Shown one piece after another: positions 1 to 6,283 of a DNA stretch of 10,600 nt (positions within the stretch are counted from its first letter, which is position 1; every line of letters begins with the position of its first letter). The notes beneath the pieces are model-generated. The model saw only the letters and a list, made by a program, of their open reading frames with translations. It was not told the DNA's origin and ran no database searches. The DNA lies in the NCBI GenBank assembly GCA_937895645.1, contig CALBKQ010000183.1, forward strand, positions 1-10,600, read 5' to 3'. The stretch comes from an uncultured Clostridia bacterium (GTDB lineage: Bacteria > Bacillota > Clostridia > Oscillospirales > Acutalibacteraceae). The translations under genes and the position numbers were made by a program.

Positions 1-80
1 CCACTTGAAATCATTTCTTCTGCAAACTTTCTTGCATTTCCGTTTTTTCCTGAATAGTAAATGTTTATTGTTATTGCCAT
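1..80 (-). CDS. Antibiotic biosynthesis monooxygenase-like protein (N-terminal fragment, cut by left edge)
   Basis: Only the first 26 codons are inside the window; the rest lies to the left. The start ATG is at 78-80 on the minus strand, preceded by an AGGTGA ribosome binding site at 85-90. The visible protein opens with a short beta strand (ITINIYYSG) followed by NGNARKFAEEM. This resembles the start of small clostridial proteins of the antibiotic-biosynthesis-monooxygenase (ABM, quinol monooxygenase-like) family, which are dimeric ferredoxin-fold proteins of about 100 residues. It begins 24 bases after the stop of the RibD-C reductase gene, so it is probably the last visible gene of the same leftward operon. 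The family call rests on recalled resemblance of a short piece and could be wrong; that a gene starts here is much safer. Confidence 0.65.
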   Translation of the reverse strand, partial: MAITINIYYSGKNGNARKFAEEMISS

Positions 81-104
81 TTTATCACCTTTATAAATAG
101 AAAA

Positions 105-818
105 CTACTTCTTTCTTTTGTAATTCAATACAAGATTTCCGTTAATATTTTCAGATTTTATTAGTTCAAAGTTACTGACAGTACTGTCCGTAAATAAAGG
201 TTTATCGTCTTTGTCCGCTACGATTGGTGCTACAACAAGGCTTAATTCATCAATCACATCTGCTCGTTGAAATGAACCATTAATTATGCTTCCACCTTCT
301 AAAAGCAGAGTCTCTGCTCCTACAATATTCTTTAATTTGAATAAAGCAAGATTCATATCAATTTCAGTTTCACCTGCGATAATGAATGGGATTTCTATAT
401 CCATAAGATATGAAAGATAACGGTCATCAGCTTGTTCGGTAAGAACTTCAATAATCTGTGCACCGTCATATCCCGGGTCACCATCGGGGTCATTGATTTT
501 GTTGGATTTCCAACCGAGTCTACCTTTTGGGTCGAATGCAACAGCATAAAATCCCGTCATATTGTCAAGCATAAAATCCATTTTTTGTTCTAATGGGAAT
601 TTTGCAGGTTCGTACTTTGATAAGTCAGGATAATATCCGCCGGTAAAACTGCCTTCCATAGTAACACGACCACAGATAAATCCGTTTGATTTTAAGTTTC
701 TGTTAATGTCATAATAGATTTCACAGGCACTTTCACATTCGGGTTGTGAGAGAAAATCCCCTGTTACTTTACCATCAAGTGAAGTTACCATATGACAAAT
801 AATATAAGGTCTGCTCAT
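105..818 (-). CDS. Dihydrofolate reductase-fold / RibD C-terminal domain reductase
   Basis: A 237-residue soluble protein of the RibD-C/DHFR-like family, whose members are NAD(P)H-dependent reductases; the true substrate is unknown. Visible hallmarks are the N-terminal strand and loop MVTSLDGK (residues 10-17), CGRVTME (49-55), and the nucleotide-binding LLLEGGSIINGSF (171-183) followed by DELSLVVAPIV (190-200), the usual order for this fold. The length is near the norm for stand-alone members, and there is no deaminase domain as in full RibD, so a riboflavin role is unlikely. The ATG at 816-818 has AGGTGA at 823-828. The gene lies 16 bases after the decayed EFR1 ferredoxin and 24 bases before an ABM-like gene, which suggests a redox or detoxification operon. 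Confidence 0.9.
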   Translation of the reverse strand: MSRPYIICHMVTSLDGKVTGDFLSQPECESACEIYYDINRNLKSNGFICGRVTMEGSFTGGYYPDLSKYEPAKFPLEQKMDFMLDNMTGFYAVAFDPKGRLGWKSNKINDPDGDPGYDGAQIIEVLTEQADDRYLSYLMDIEIPFIIAGETEIDMNLALFKLKNIVGAETLLLEGGSIINGSFQRADVIDELSLVVAPIVADKDDKPLFTDSTVSNFELIKSENINGNLVLNYKRKK

Positions 819-834
819 ATTATCACCTCATAAA

Positions 835-1321
835 TTACTGTTGATTATTTGCTTTAATTATTTCTTGAAGTGTGATATTTTCATTTCTGTATCTTGCGTC
901 AGGATTCTTTTCATTTGATGTAAATCCGATTGCCTTTTCAGGACAGTTGTTTACACAAGAAAGGCAGAATTCACAAGTAGTCTGTGTACGGATTGCCTTA
1001 CCATTTTCAATGGTCAATATGTCTCTTGGACAAACCGTTGCACAAATGCCACAACCAATACAATTATCTTTGATTTTAAGACTTGCTTTTAGAATGTAAT
1101 GTTTTTGCTCTTTCAAATCAGCAAGAAGTTTTTCAAGCTGACCATCGACATTTTTATCGATTTTCTTTTGCTCATCCATATCAAAAACGGGGAGAAACAA
1201 TACAGATAGTATCATTGGTAAAATTCAAGTCATTATTTTTCAATGCCTGAGGAATACTGATTGGGTTTCCACTCAATTTTTTAGCCACATATAAACTGTA
1301 CCAGTTGCCGTGAAAAAACTA
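835..1321 (-). pseudogene. Decayed EFR1-family flavodoxin/ferredoxin
   Basis: This is a broken copy of a fusion protein with an N-terminal flavodoxin-like FMN domain and a C-terminal 2x[4Fe-4S] ferredoxin domain. A ribosome binding site remnant (AGAGGTG, 1328-1334) sits ahead of a start region lacking an ATG. Next comes the FMN loop, read as F-T-A-T-G then S-L-Y-V-A-K-K only if one base is added near 1299-1301; the intact gene at 7671 has GGCAACAGT where this one has GGTACAGT. The frame continues with NPISIPQALK to IVSP, then breaks near 1188-1197 and resumes in another frame at LPVFDMDEQKKID, so much of the flavodoxin domain is missing. A second shortening lies near 1090-1096. Both cluster motifs survive (CIGCGICATVCP, CEFCLSCVNNCP). 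The open frame 835-1215 could still make a 126-residue ferredoxin, but neither possible ATG has a ribosome binding site. Confidence 0.85.
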
Positions 1322-1356
1322 TAATAACACCTCTGTTTCTGCAAATTTATAAAACA

Positions 1357-1386
1357 ATTATACCATTATTACAATTAAAAAAGCAA
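1357..1386 (-). promoter_or_regulatory. Probable sigma-A promoter of the leftward redox operon
   Basis: On the minus strand a perfect -10 TATAAT (1357-1362) lies 18 bases downstream of TTGCTT (1381-1386). The -10 is about 23 bases upstream of the ribosome binding site remnant of the decayed EFR1 gene. The -35 is weak, so the call depends mainly on the -10 and its position. Confidence 0.5.
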
Positions 1387-1400
1387 CAGCAAAAACATTG

Positions 1401-1429
1401 TTGAGGTTGCAGAGAATGAGTGATATAAT
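1401..1429 (+). promoter_or_regulatory. Sigma-A promoter with extended -10 for the alpha-xylosidase gene
   Basis: TTGAGG (1401-1406), a 17-base spacer and TATAAT (1424-1429) with the TG of an extended -10 at 1421-1422. Transcription should start near 1436, giving a leader of about 35 bases before the ATG at 1470, with AAGGGG (1456-1461) as ribosome binding site. It is divergent from the minus-strand promoter at 1357-1386, and the two do not overlap. No clear operator or cre-like site was seen between them. Confidence 0.8.
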
Positions 1430-1469
1430 TGTGTTAAAGAATTTGGATTTTGTAAAAGGGGTATAAATT

Positions 1470-3719
1470 ATGTCAACCACACCAAATAGTCAAAATTTTC
1501 CACAGTTTATGCAGGCAGAAACCATAAATGAAGTGAAAACCATTTCAAAAACTGAAATTGCAGATTTTCGTTATAATCCTGCAATACAAAACAGACCAAA
1601 TGCGATTTTGAACATAGAAAAAGAAAAAAATGGTGTTGTGCTAACTCTCGGCACAAAGGGTCGCCGTGCTATGCTTTCATATACTCACGAAACATCATTG
1701 CATTTATATAAGCCCGCTGACATTACAGCCCCAAAAGTATATTTTCACATCAATTTCTGGACTGATGACATTTTCAGAGTTGTTTTTTCAAAAGACAAAG
1801 AAATCATAAATCATTTTGCAAGACTTCCCGAAGATGCTCAAATGCTTATTGCTAGCCCCGAAAATGTTGATTTCACCCTCAATGAAACTGACAATGAAAT
1901 TACTCTCACTACAAGCAAAATTCAAGTAACCATAAATAAAGAAACCACAAAAATTTCTGCTAAATTCATTGACGGTAAAGAGTTTTATTCACAGAAAAAA
2001 CAGGATTTCCGTACAGGTGATATTCACGATTTGGCTCTTGCCGATTTAGATGGTGATTACGCTTGTTTTGAAGCGCTTGAGCTTGAAACTGATGAAGTGG
2101 TTTATGGCTTGGGTGAACGCTTTGACTCTCTTACTCGCAACGGCAGAACAGTTGATTTTTACAATAAAGATGCAGTTGGTACTACAAGCCGTCGTTCATA
2201 CTTAAACATTCCATTCTACCTTTCAACCAAGGGTTACGGGCTTTTTCTCAATTCAAGCGCAAAAACAGACTGGCAGATAGGCACAACAGATTTAAGTGCA
2301 TTACAGTTTGCTGTTCTTGACAGTCAAATTGACTATTTCGTAATCGGTGGCAAAACACCTAAAGACATAATCAAGGGTTATTGCACACTTACAGGCTTTG
2401 CAAAACTTCCACCACTTTGGAGCTTTGGTCTTTGGATGAGCCGTAACAGTTATGTTTCTTGGGATGTTGTTGACGATGTTGCCAAAAAGGTCCGTGAAAA
2501 CGATATTCCTTGTGATGTTCTTCACCTTGATACTGCGTGGTTCAACCGTGATTGGAACTGTGACCTTAAATTCTCACAAGAACGTTTTCCAAATCCAAAA
2601 GAAAATATTGAACGATATAAAAAGGATGGTTTCAAAATCAGTCTTTGGCAATATAATTTTATTCCGCCAAATGATGATAATGAAAATTACCATGAGGCTG
2701 TAAAATACGGCTATCTTTCAAAGGATAAAGATGGTAAGCCATATCAGTTGCCTGATTCTTGTCAAGGCAGTTGGGTTAAGGATGTTACAATTGACTTTTC
2801 AAACTCCGATGCCTGCAAGTGGTATGGTGATAAAATCAAAGAACTTATTAAGCTTGGTGCTGCTGCAATCAAAACCGACTTTGGCGAAGGTATTGCAGAA
2901 GATGCAATTTATCAAAATATTGACGGTAAGCATTTCCACAACCTTTATTCACTTGTTTACAATAAAGTGATTTTTGATGCAACAAAATCCGTTTCAGGCG
3001 AAAACATAGTATGGGCTCGTAGCGGTACTGCAGGCAGTCAGCGTTATCCACTTCATTGGGGTGGTGACAGTCAATGCACATTTGAAGCATTGGCAGGTAC
3101 ACTCAGAGCGTCTTTGTCATTAGGTTTTAGTGGTATTCCGTTCTTCTCACACGATATTGGTGGATTTTTAGGAACACCAACCGACGAGCTTTATGTCCGT
3201 TGGGCACAGCTTGGATTATTCTCATCACATTCCCGTTGCCACGGTGTAGGGGACAACAATTACCGTGAGCCATGGCGTTTCTCAGAAGAGGCTTGTGATA
3301 TTTTCCGTTATTACGATAAACTCCGTTATTCACTTATGCCATACATCTATGAGCAAGCCGAAAAATGCACACAAACAGGTCTTCCTATGACAAGAGCTTT
3401 GTATCTTGAATATCCCGAAGACCGAAATGTGCGACACATTGATGACGAGTATTTATTCGGTGATAGTCTTCTTGTTGCACCTGTGCTTAAACCATTGAGC
3501 AAGACCGATATCCGTGAAATCTATCTTCCAAAAGGCACTTGGTTTGACTATTTCACCAAAGAAAGAATCGAGTCAACTGGTATGTGGATTACCAAAAAAG
3601 TTGACCTTAAAACTATGCCGATTTTCGTAAAAGAAGGCACAACACTTAAATACTGTGATGCAAAAAACAACCTTCAAAACGGTATGGGTGAAATTGTAAA
3701 AACAGAAGAATATAAATAA
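1470..3719 (+). CDS. yicI: GH31 alpha-xylosidase (YicI/XylS type)
   Basis: A 749-residue glycoside hydrolase of family 31 that should remove alpha-linked xylose (as from isoprimeverose or xyloglucan oligosaccharides) by a retaining mechanism. The N-terminal beta domains run to about residue 310, including YGLGERFDSL (212-221). The (beta/alpha)8 barrel follows from LPPLWSFGLWMSR (313-325). The nucleophile is D470 in AAIKTDFGE, the KTDFGE form typical of alpha-xylosidases rather than alpha-glucosidases. The acid/base is D533 in HWGGD. SHDIGGF (560-566) and SSHSRCHG (585-592) are also conserved. The length is close to E. coli YicI. No signal peptide is visible, so it should act in the cytosol on imported oligosaccharides; no importer is in the window. 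It has its own promoter (1401-1429) and terminator (3771-3804), so it is monocistronic. Substrate preference is inferred from motifs. Confidence 0.95.
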   Translation: MSTTPNSQNFPQFMQAETINEVKTISKTEIADFRYNPAIQNRPNAILNIEKEKNGVVLTLGTKGRRAMLSYTHETSLHLYKPADITAPKVYFHINFWTDDIFRVVFSKDKEIINHFARLPEDAQMLIASPENVDFTLNETDNEITLTTSKIQVTINKETTKISAKFIDGKEFYSQKKQDFRTGDIHDLALADLDGDYACFEALELETDEVVYGLGERFDSLTRNGRTVDFYNKDAVGTTSRRSYLNIPFYLSTKGYGLFLNSSAKTDWQIGTTDLSALQFAVLDSQIDYFVIGGKTPKDIIKGYCTLTGFAKLPPLWSFGLWMSRNSYVSWDVVDDVAKKVRENDIPCDVLHLDTAWFNRDWNCDLKFSQERFPNPKENIERYKKDGFKISLWQYNFIPPNDDNENYHEAVKYGYLSKDKDGKPYQLPDSCQGSWVKDVTIDFSNSDACKWYGDKIKELIKLGAAAIKTDFGEGIAEDAIYQNIDGKHFHNLYSLVYNKVIFDATKSVSGENIVWARSGTAGSQRYPLHWGGDSQCTFEALAGTLRASLSLGFSGIPFFSHDIGGFLGTPTDELYVRWAQLGLFSSHSRCHGVGDNNYREPWRFSEEACDIFRYYDKLRYSLMPYIYEQAEKCTQTGLPMTRALYLEYPEDRNVRHIDDEYLFGDSLLVAPVLKPLSKTDIREIYLPKGTWFDYFTKERIESTGMWITKKVDLKTMPIFVKEGTTLKYCDAKNNLQNGMGEIVKTEEYK

Positions 3720-3770
3720 GAAATTTTATTTATAAGGTGTAAAATTTCCACCGCAATAAACAATAAAAAC

Positions 3771-3804
3771 CAGCCCTGAAAAATAATCTTTCAGAGCTGT
3801 TTTT
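3771..3804 (+). terminator. Rho-independent terminator after the alpha-xylosidase gene
   Basis: An 11-base stem (3771-3781 with 3789-3799, one C/A mismatch at 3775/3795) closes a 7-base loop and is followed directly by five T. It begins 51 bases after the stop codon. A run of five A ahead of the stem gives some bidirectional potential. Confidence 0.85.
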
Positions 3805-3933
3805 GCTATGTTTTTTATGCTAAAAAATTCTGTTTGTGCGATAAACTGTGGTCAAATGGAAAATTCGCGTATTTTTGAGAAACAAACAAACCGAAACCAC
3901 TGCGAATCAGGGATTCGCATAGTGCTCTTCACT
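3805..3933. other. Hairpin-rich non-coding spacer
   Basis: No gene is supported here. It holds an A+T-only inverted repeat (TTTTTTA 3811-3817, TAAAAAA 3821-3827) and a perfect 8-base inverted repeat TGCGAATC (3901-3908) / GATTCGCA (3912-3919) with a 3-base loop, flanked by CAC on the left and GTG on the right that could lengthen the stem with a small bulge. A third TTCGC occurs near 3863. It lies between two convergent genes and may be an extragenic palindromic repeat or the end of a small RNA; nothing in the sequence decides this. Confidence 0.5.
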
Positions 3934-3959
3934 AAAACGATTCCCAAAATCGTTTTTTT
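3934..3959 (-). terminator. Terminator of the DUF3892 gene, possibly bidirectional
   Basis: A perfect 9-base stem AAAACGATT (3934-3942) / AATCGTTTT (3948-3956) with a 5-base loop. It lies directly beyond the stop codon of the minus-strand DUF3892 gene (3958-3960). Read on the minus strand it ends in four T. On the plus strand it ends in seven T, so it could also stop readthrough from the alpha-xylosidase side. Confidence 0.75.
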
Positions 3960-4263
3960 AATGCTTAGATACTGCTGGCAGATTCCCAAGATTGTCGTTT
4001 TCTTTATCGTTGGGTATTGACTTAAGATATTCGTTATCTCCACGGTGAGCAACGCCAACTCCTGCAATTTCGCCTTGCTTTGCCATCTGTACTGCCTGTG
4101 GCTTTTCTACAATTGTATTATCAGAAAGTTGATAACCCGTAACGCGTCCGTTTTCTTTTACAAGCCCTGTAATGCGCTTTGCACCCTCTTTTGCCTGTGG
4201 AATCTGGTCAAGGGTATTTTTTACAAGTTCATTACTATTTATAGTGTTTGAATTATCGTTCAT
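3958..4263 (-). CDS. DUF3892 domain protein
   Basis: A small, hydrophilic 101-residue protein. After an Asn-rich N-terminus (NDNSNTINSN) comes the DUF3892 core: AKRITGLVKENGRVTGYQLSD, EKPQAVQMAKQGEIAGVGVAHR and NEYLKSIPNDKENDNLGNLP. The family is common in Firmicutes and its function is unknown. The longer reading frame reaches a GTG at 4299, but the ATG at 4261-4263 is chosen because a strong AAGGAG lies 7 bases upstream and the extra N-terminal codons fall in a palindromic leader. There is no signal peptide or membrane segment. It stands alone on the minus strand, convergent with the alpha-xylosidase and divergent from the EamA gene, and ends in a hairpin terminator at 3934-3959. Confidence 0.85.
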   Translation of the reverse strand: MNDNSNTINSNELVKNTLDQIPQAKEGAKRITGLVKENGRVTGYQLSDNTIVEKPQAVQMAKQGEIAGVGVAHRGDNEYLKSIPNDKENDNLGNLPAVSKH

Positions 4264-4269
4264 ATTAAC

Positions 4270-4279
4270 ACTCCTTTTT
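4270..4279 (-). promoter_or_regulatory. Ribosome binding site fixing the DUF3892 start
   Basis: AAAAAGGAGT on the minus strand, with AAGGAG ending 7 bases before the ATG at 4261-4263. It supports this internal ATG over the upstream GTG at 4299. Confidence 0.85.
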
Positions 4280-4285
4280 ATCAGT

Positions 4286-4301
4286 TTGTGTAGCAACACA
4301 A
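4286..4301. repeat. Perfect inverted repeat in the DUF3892 leader
   Basis: TTGTGT (4286-4291) and ACACAA (4296-4301) form a perfect 6-base inverted repeat around AGCA. It lies about 23 bases upstream of the DUF3892 start codon. It could be an operator or a small leader hairpin next to the ribosome binding site; the sequence alone cannot choose. Confidence 0.5.
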
Positions 4302-4321
4302 TAGTTATTCACTAAAATATA

Positions 4322-4350
4322 TTGATTGGTAAAATAAGGAATGATATAAT
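4322..4350 (+). promoter_or_regulatory. Sigma-A promoter with extended -10 for the EamA-sulfatase array
   Basis: TTGATT (4322-4327), a 17-base spacer and TATAAT (4345-4350) with TG at 4342-4343. The block TGATATAATT is identical to that of the alpha-xylosidase promoter at 1421-1430. The start of transcription should be near 4357, about 32 bases before the EamA ATG at 4389. No comparable promoter was seen ahead of the downstream genes up to 9593, so it may serve the whole array. Confidence 0.8.
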
Positions 4351-4388
4351 TAAACTATATTCTACAAAGTTTTATTGGGTGTGGTTAT

Positions 4389-4802
4389 ATGTGGTTTATC
4401 CTTGCATTGTTATCAGCAGTTTTTGCAGCACTTACGTCAATCCTTGCCAAAGTAGGTATTGATGGTGTTAACTCTAATCTTGCGACAGCTATAAGAACAG
4501 TTGTGGTAGTGATAATGTCATGGGGAATGGTGTTCCTTACCAATACACAGGGTGGAATTAGTGAAATCAGTCGCAAAAGTTGGGTGTTCCTGATTTTATC
4601 AGGACTTGCAACAGGTGCATCATGGCTTTGTTATTATAAAGCCTTGCAACTTGGCGACGCATCAAAAGTTGTTCCTATTGATAAATTGAGTGTAGTTATA
4701 ACACTTATACTTGCATTTGTGTTTTTACACGAGCAACTTACAGTTAAATCATTAATTGGATGCGTTTTAATAGGCATAGGCACTTTGATTATGGTATTAT
4801 AA
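4389..4802 (+). CDS. Half-size EamA (drug/metabolite transporter) membrane protein
   Basis: A 137-residue, very hydrophobic protein with one EamA repeat instead of the usual two. Five membrane segments can be drawn at about residues 2-20, 32-51, 65-83, 96-113 and 119-136. Family signs are the opening ALLSAVFAALTSILAKVGI, YYKALQLGDASKVVPIDKLS (82-101) and LHEQLT (113-118) before the last helix. Proteins of this size would have to work as dimers; substrates vary widely (sugars, amino acids, drugs) and cannot be read here. The ATG at 4389 has a modest GGGTGTGG (4377-4384). The gene follows a good promoter and is 32 bases ahead of the sulfatase, so it may be the first gene of that transcript and could export or import a small product of the pathway. 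Confidence 0.85.
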   Translation: MWFILALLSAVFAALTSILAKVGIDGVNSNLATAIRTVVVVIMSWGMVFLTNTQGGISEISRKSWVFLILSGLATGASWLCYYKALQLGDASKVVPIDKLSVVITLILAFVFLHEQLTVKSLIGCVLIGIGTLIMVL

Positions 4803-4834
4803 TTCACTAAATATGCTTAAAAGGTGGAGATTAA

Positions 4835-6241
4835 ATGGCTAAAAAACCTAATGTTATTTTTATTGTTACTGATGACCAACGTTTTGATACAATTCACGCT
4901 TTAGGTAATAATGAAATTATTACACCAAATCTTGATAAACTTGTAGCTCGTGGAATATCGTTTGTACGTGCACATATTGCAGGTGGTACTTGTGGTGCAG
5001 TTTGTATGCCAAGTCGTGCAATGATTATGTCTGGTCGAAATCCATTTCACCTTGAGGAATTAGGTGGTGATATTCCGGAATCACATAAAACTCTTGCAGA
5101 AACTTTTAAGAATAATGGTTATGAAACTATCGGTATGGGTAAATGGCACAACGGATGCCCTGCTTACGCACGAAGTTTCACTCAGGGTGCTAAAATCTTT
5201 TTTGGCGGTATGTGGGACCATTGGAATGTGCCAACTTGTCGTTATGACCCAACGGGCGAATATGATAATGTAATCAATTTTGTAGTGGATTTTTATAACG
5301 ATAATCACCCTCAACAGCAACATTGTGACGAGTTTGTACCAGGGGTGCATTCAAGCACATTACTTGCAGATACTGCCATTGAAATGCTTAATAAAAATGC
5401 AGGTGGAGATAAACCATTCTTTATGTATCTCGCATTTTTAGCGCCTCATGACCCACGCACAATGCCTGATGAGTTTCGTCAGATGTATGACCCTGAAAAA
5501 ATCACATTACCTGTGAATTTTCAGAAAATTATTGATACAAATTATCCTTTGATGGTGCATCGTGACGAGCATTTAGCATCATACCCAAGAAATGAAAAAG
5601 AAATAAAGCGTCATATTGCAGAATATTTTGCAATGATAACTCATCTTGATTTTGAAATTGGCAGATTACTTGATGCTTTACACGAATCGGGTGAAGAAGA
5701 CAACACAATAATCGTGTTTACCGGGGATAATGGTCTGGCAGTTGGGCAACACGGTTGGCTCGGTAAGGAAGATATTTACGAGCACGGTGTCAGAATTCCA
5801 CTTATTATGGCAGGACCTGGTATTGCAAAAAATATCCGTAATGACGCTTATGTTTATCTTTATGATGTTTTTCCTACTCTATGTGAAAAAATAGGCATAG
5901 AAGTTCCAGAGTCCGTAGATGGCAAAAGTTTTGCACATCTTCTTGACGGAAATCACGGAGAAACTTTCCGCGACGAATTATATCTTATTTTTGATAAGTT
6001 TGTTCGTGGTGTAAAAGACGATAATTACAAGCTTATTGAATATCGTAATGGCGATGAGGTCGAGGATAAATGGACATTTCTTTATGATATTAAAAACGAC
6101 CCTTGGGAAACTCAAAACCTTGCAAATTTTGATGAGTATAAAGAAAAAGTCAATGAAATGCGAGGAAAAATCATAAAACATCGTGACGCTTGGGAAGAAC
6201 AAAAACACCCTTGGGGTGTTGATTTCTGGGACAGATTTTGA
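4835..6241 (+). CDS. S1-family sulfatase (COG3119 type), cytosolic
   Basis: A 468-residue type I sulfatase that should hydrolyse a sulfate ester or sulfamate. The catalytic cysteine is C57 in C-M-P-S-R, to be converted to formylglycine by an anaerobic sulfatase-maturing enzyme or FGE, neither of which is in the window. Metal ligands are D13-D14 (VTDDQ) and D298-N299 (TGDNG). Other active-site residues are R61, K103 and H105 (GKWH), H205 (PHDP) and K311 (LGKED). The C-terminal subdomain, LYDIKNDPWETQNLA (416-430), is also typical. No signal peptide precedes PNVIFIVTDD, so the enzyme should stay in the cytosol and act on imported sulfated sugars. AAGGTGGAG (4821-4829) is the ribosome binding site. 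The next gene, 42 bases on, encodes a DUF4434 barrel protein and probably acts on the same compound. The exact substrate is not predictable from sequence alone. Confidence 0.95.
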   Translation: MAKKPNVIFIVTDDQRFDTIHALGNNEIITPNLDKLVARGISFVRAHIAGGTCGAVCMPSRAMIMSGRNPFHLEELGGDIPESHKTLAETFKNNGYETIGMGKWHNGCPAYARSFTQGAKIFFGGMWDHWNVPTCRYDPTGEYDNVINFVVDFYNDNHPQQQHCDEFVPGVHSSTLLADTAIEMLNKNAGGDKPFFMYLAFLAPHDPRTMPDEFRQMYDPEKITLPVNFQKIIDTNYPLMVHRDEHLASYPRNEKEIKRHIAEYFAMITHLDFEIGRLLDALHESGEEDNTIIVFTGDNGLAVGQHGWLGKEDIYEHGVRIPLIMAGPGIAKNIRNDAYVYLYDVFPTLCEKIGIEVPESVDGKSFAHLLDGNHGETFRDELYLIFDKFVRGVKDDNYKLIEYRNGDEVEDKWTFLYDIKNDPWETQNLANFDEYKEKVNEMRGKIIKHRDAWEEQKHPWGVDFWDRF

Positions 6242-6283
6242 AAACGATTATAAATACTACAAAAAATTTGCAGAGGTGAAAAA

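Noticed and set aside
872..1099. Plus-strand reading frame over the decayed ferredoxin
   Set aside because: It is the antisense of the cysteine-rich ferredoxin region and has no ribosome binding site or recognisable domain.
835..1215. A genuine short ferredoxin starting at the ATG at 1215
   Set aside because: No ribosome binding site precedes it, and the DNA just upstream still encodes the flavodoxin loop of the same gene family in another frame, so the remnant reading is better.
2301..3333. Several minus-strand and shifted reading frames inside the alpha-xylosidase gene
   Set aside because: They are shadows of a long, well-conserved GH31 coding frame and show no domains or translation signals.
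3939..3989. Direct repeat GATTCCCAA at 3939-3947 and 3981-3989
   Set aside because: Only nine bases, one copy in the terminator and one in the DUF3892 coding region; chance or a trivial local duplication explains it.
4264..4299. N-terminal extension of DUF3892 from a GTG at 4299
   Set aside because: The extension crosses a palindrome and the strong ribosome binding site that serves the ATG at 4263.
4280..4388. A minus-strand promoter for DUF3892
   Set aside because: Several A+T-rich -10-like hexamers exist, but none has a convincing -35 at proper spacing, so no promoter is called.
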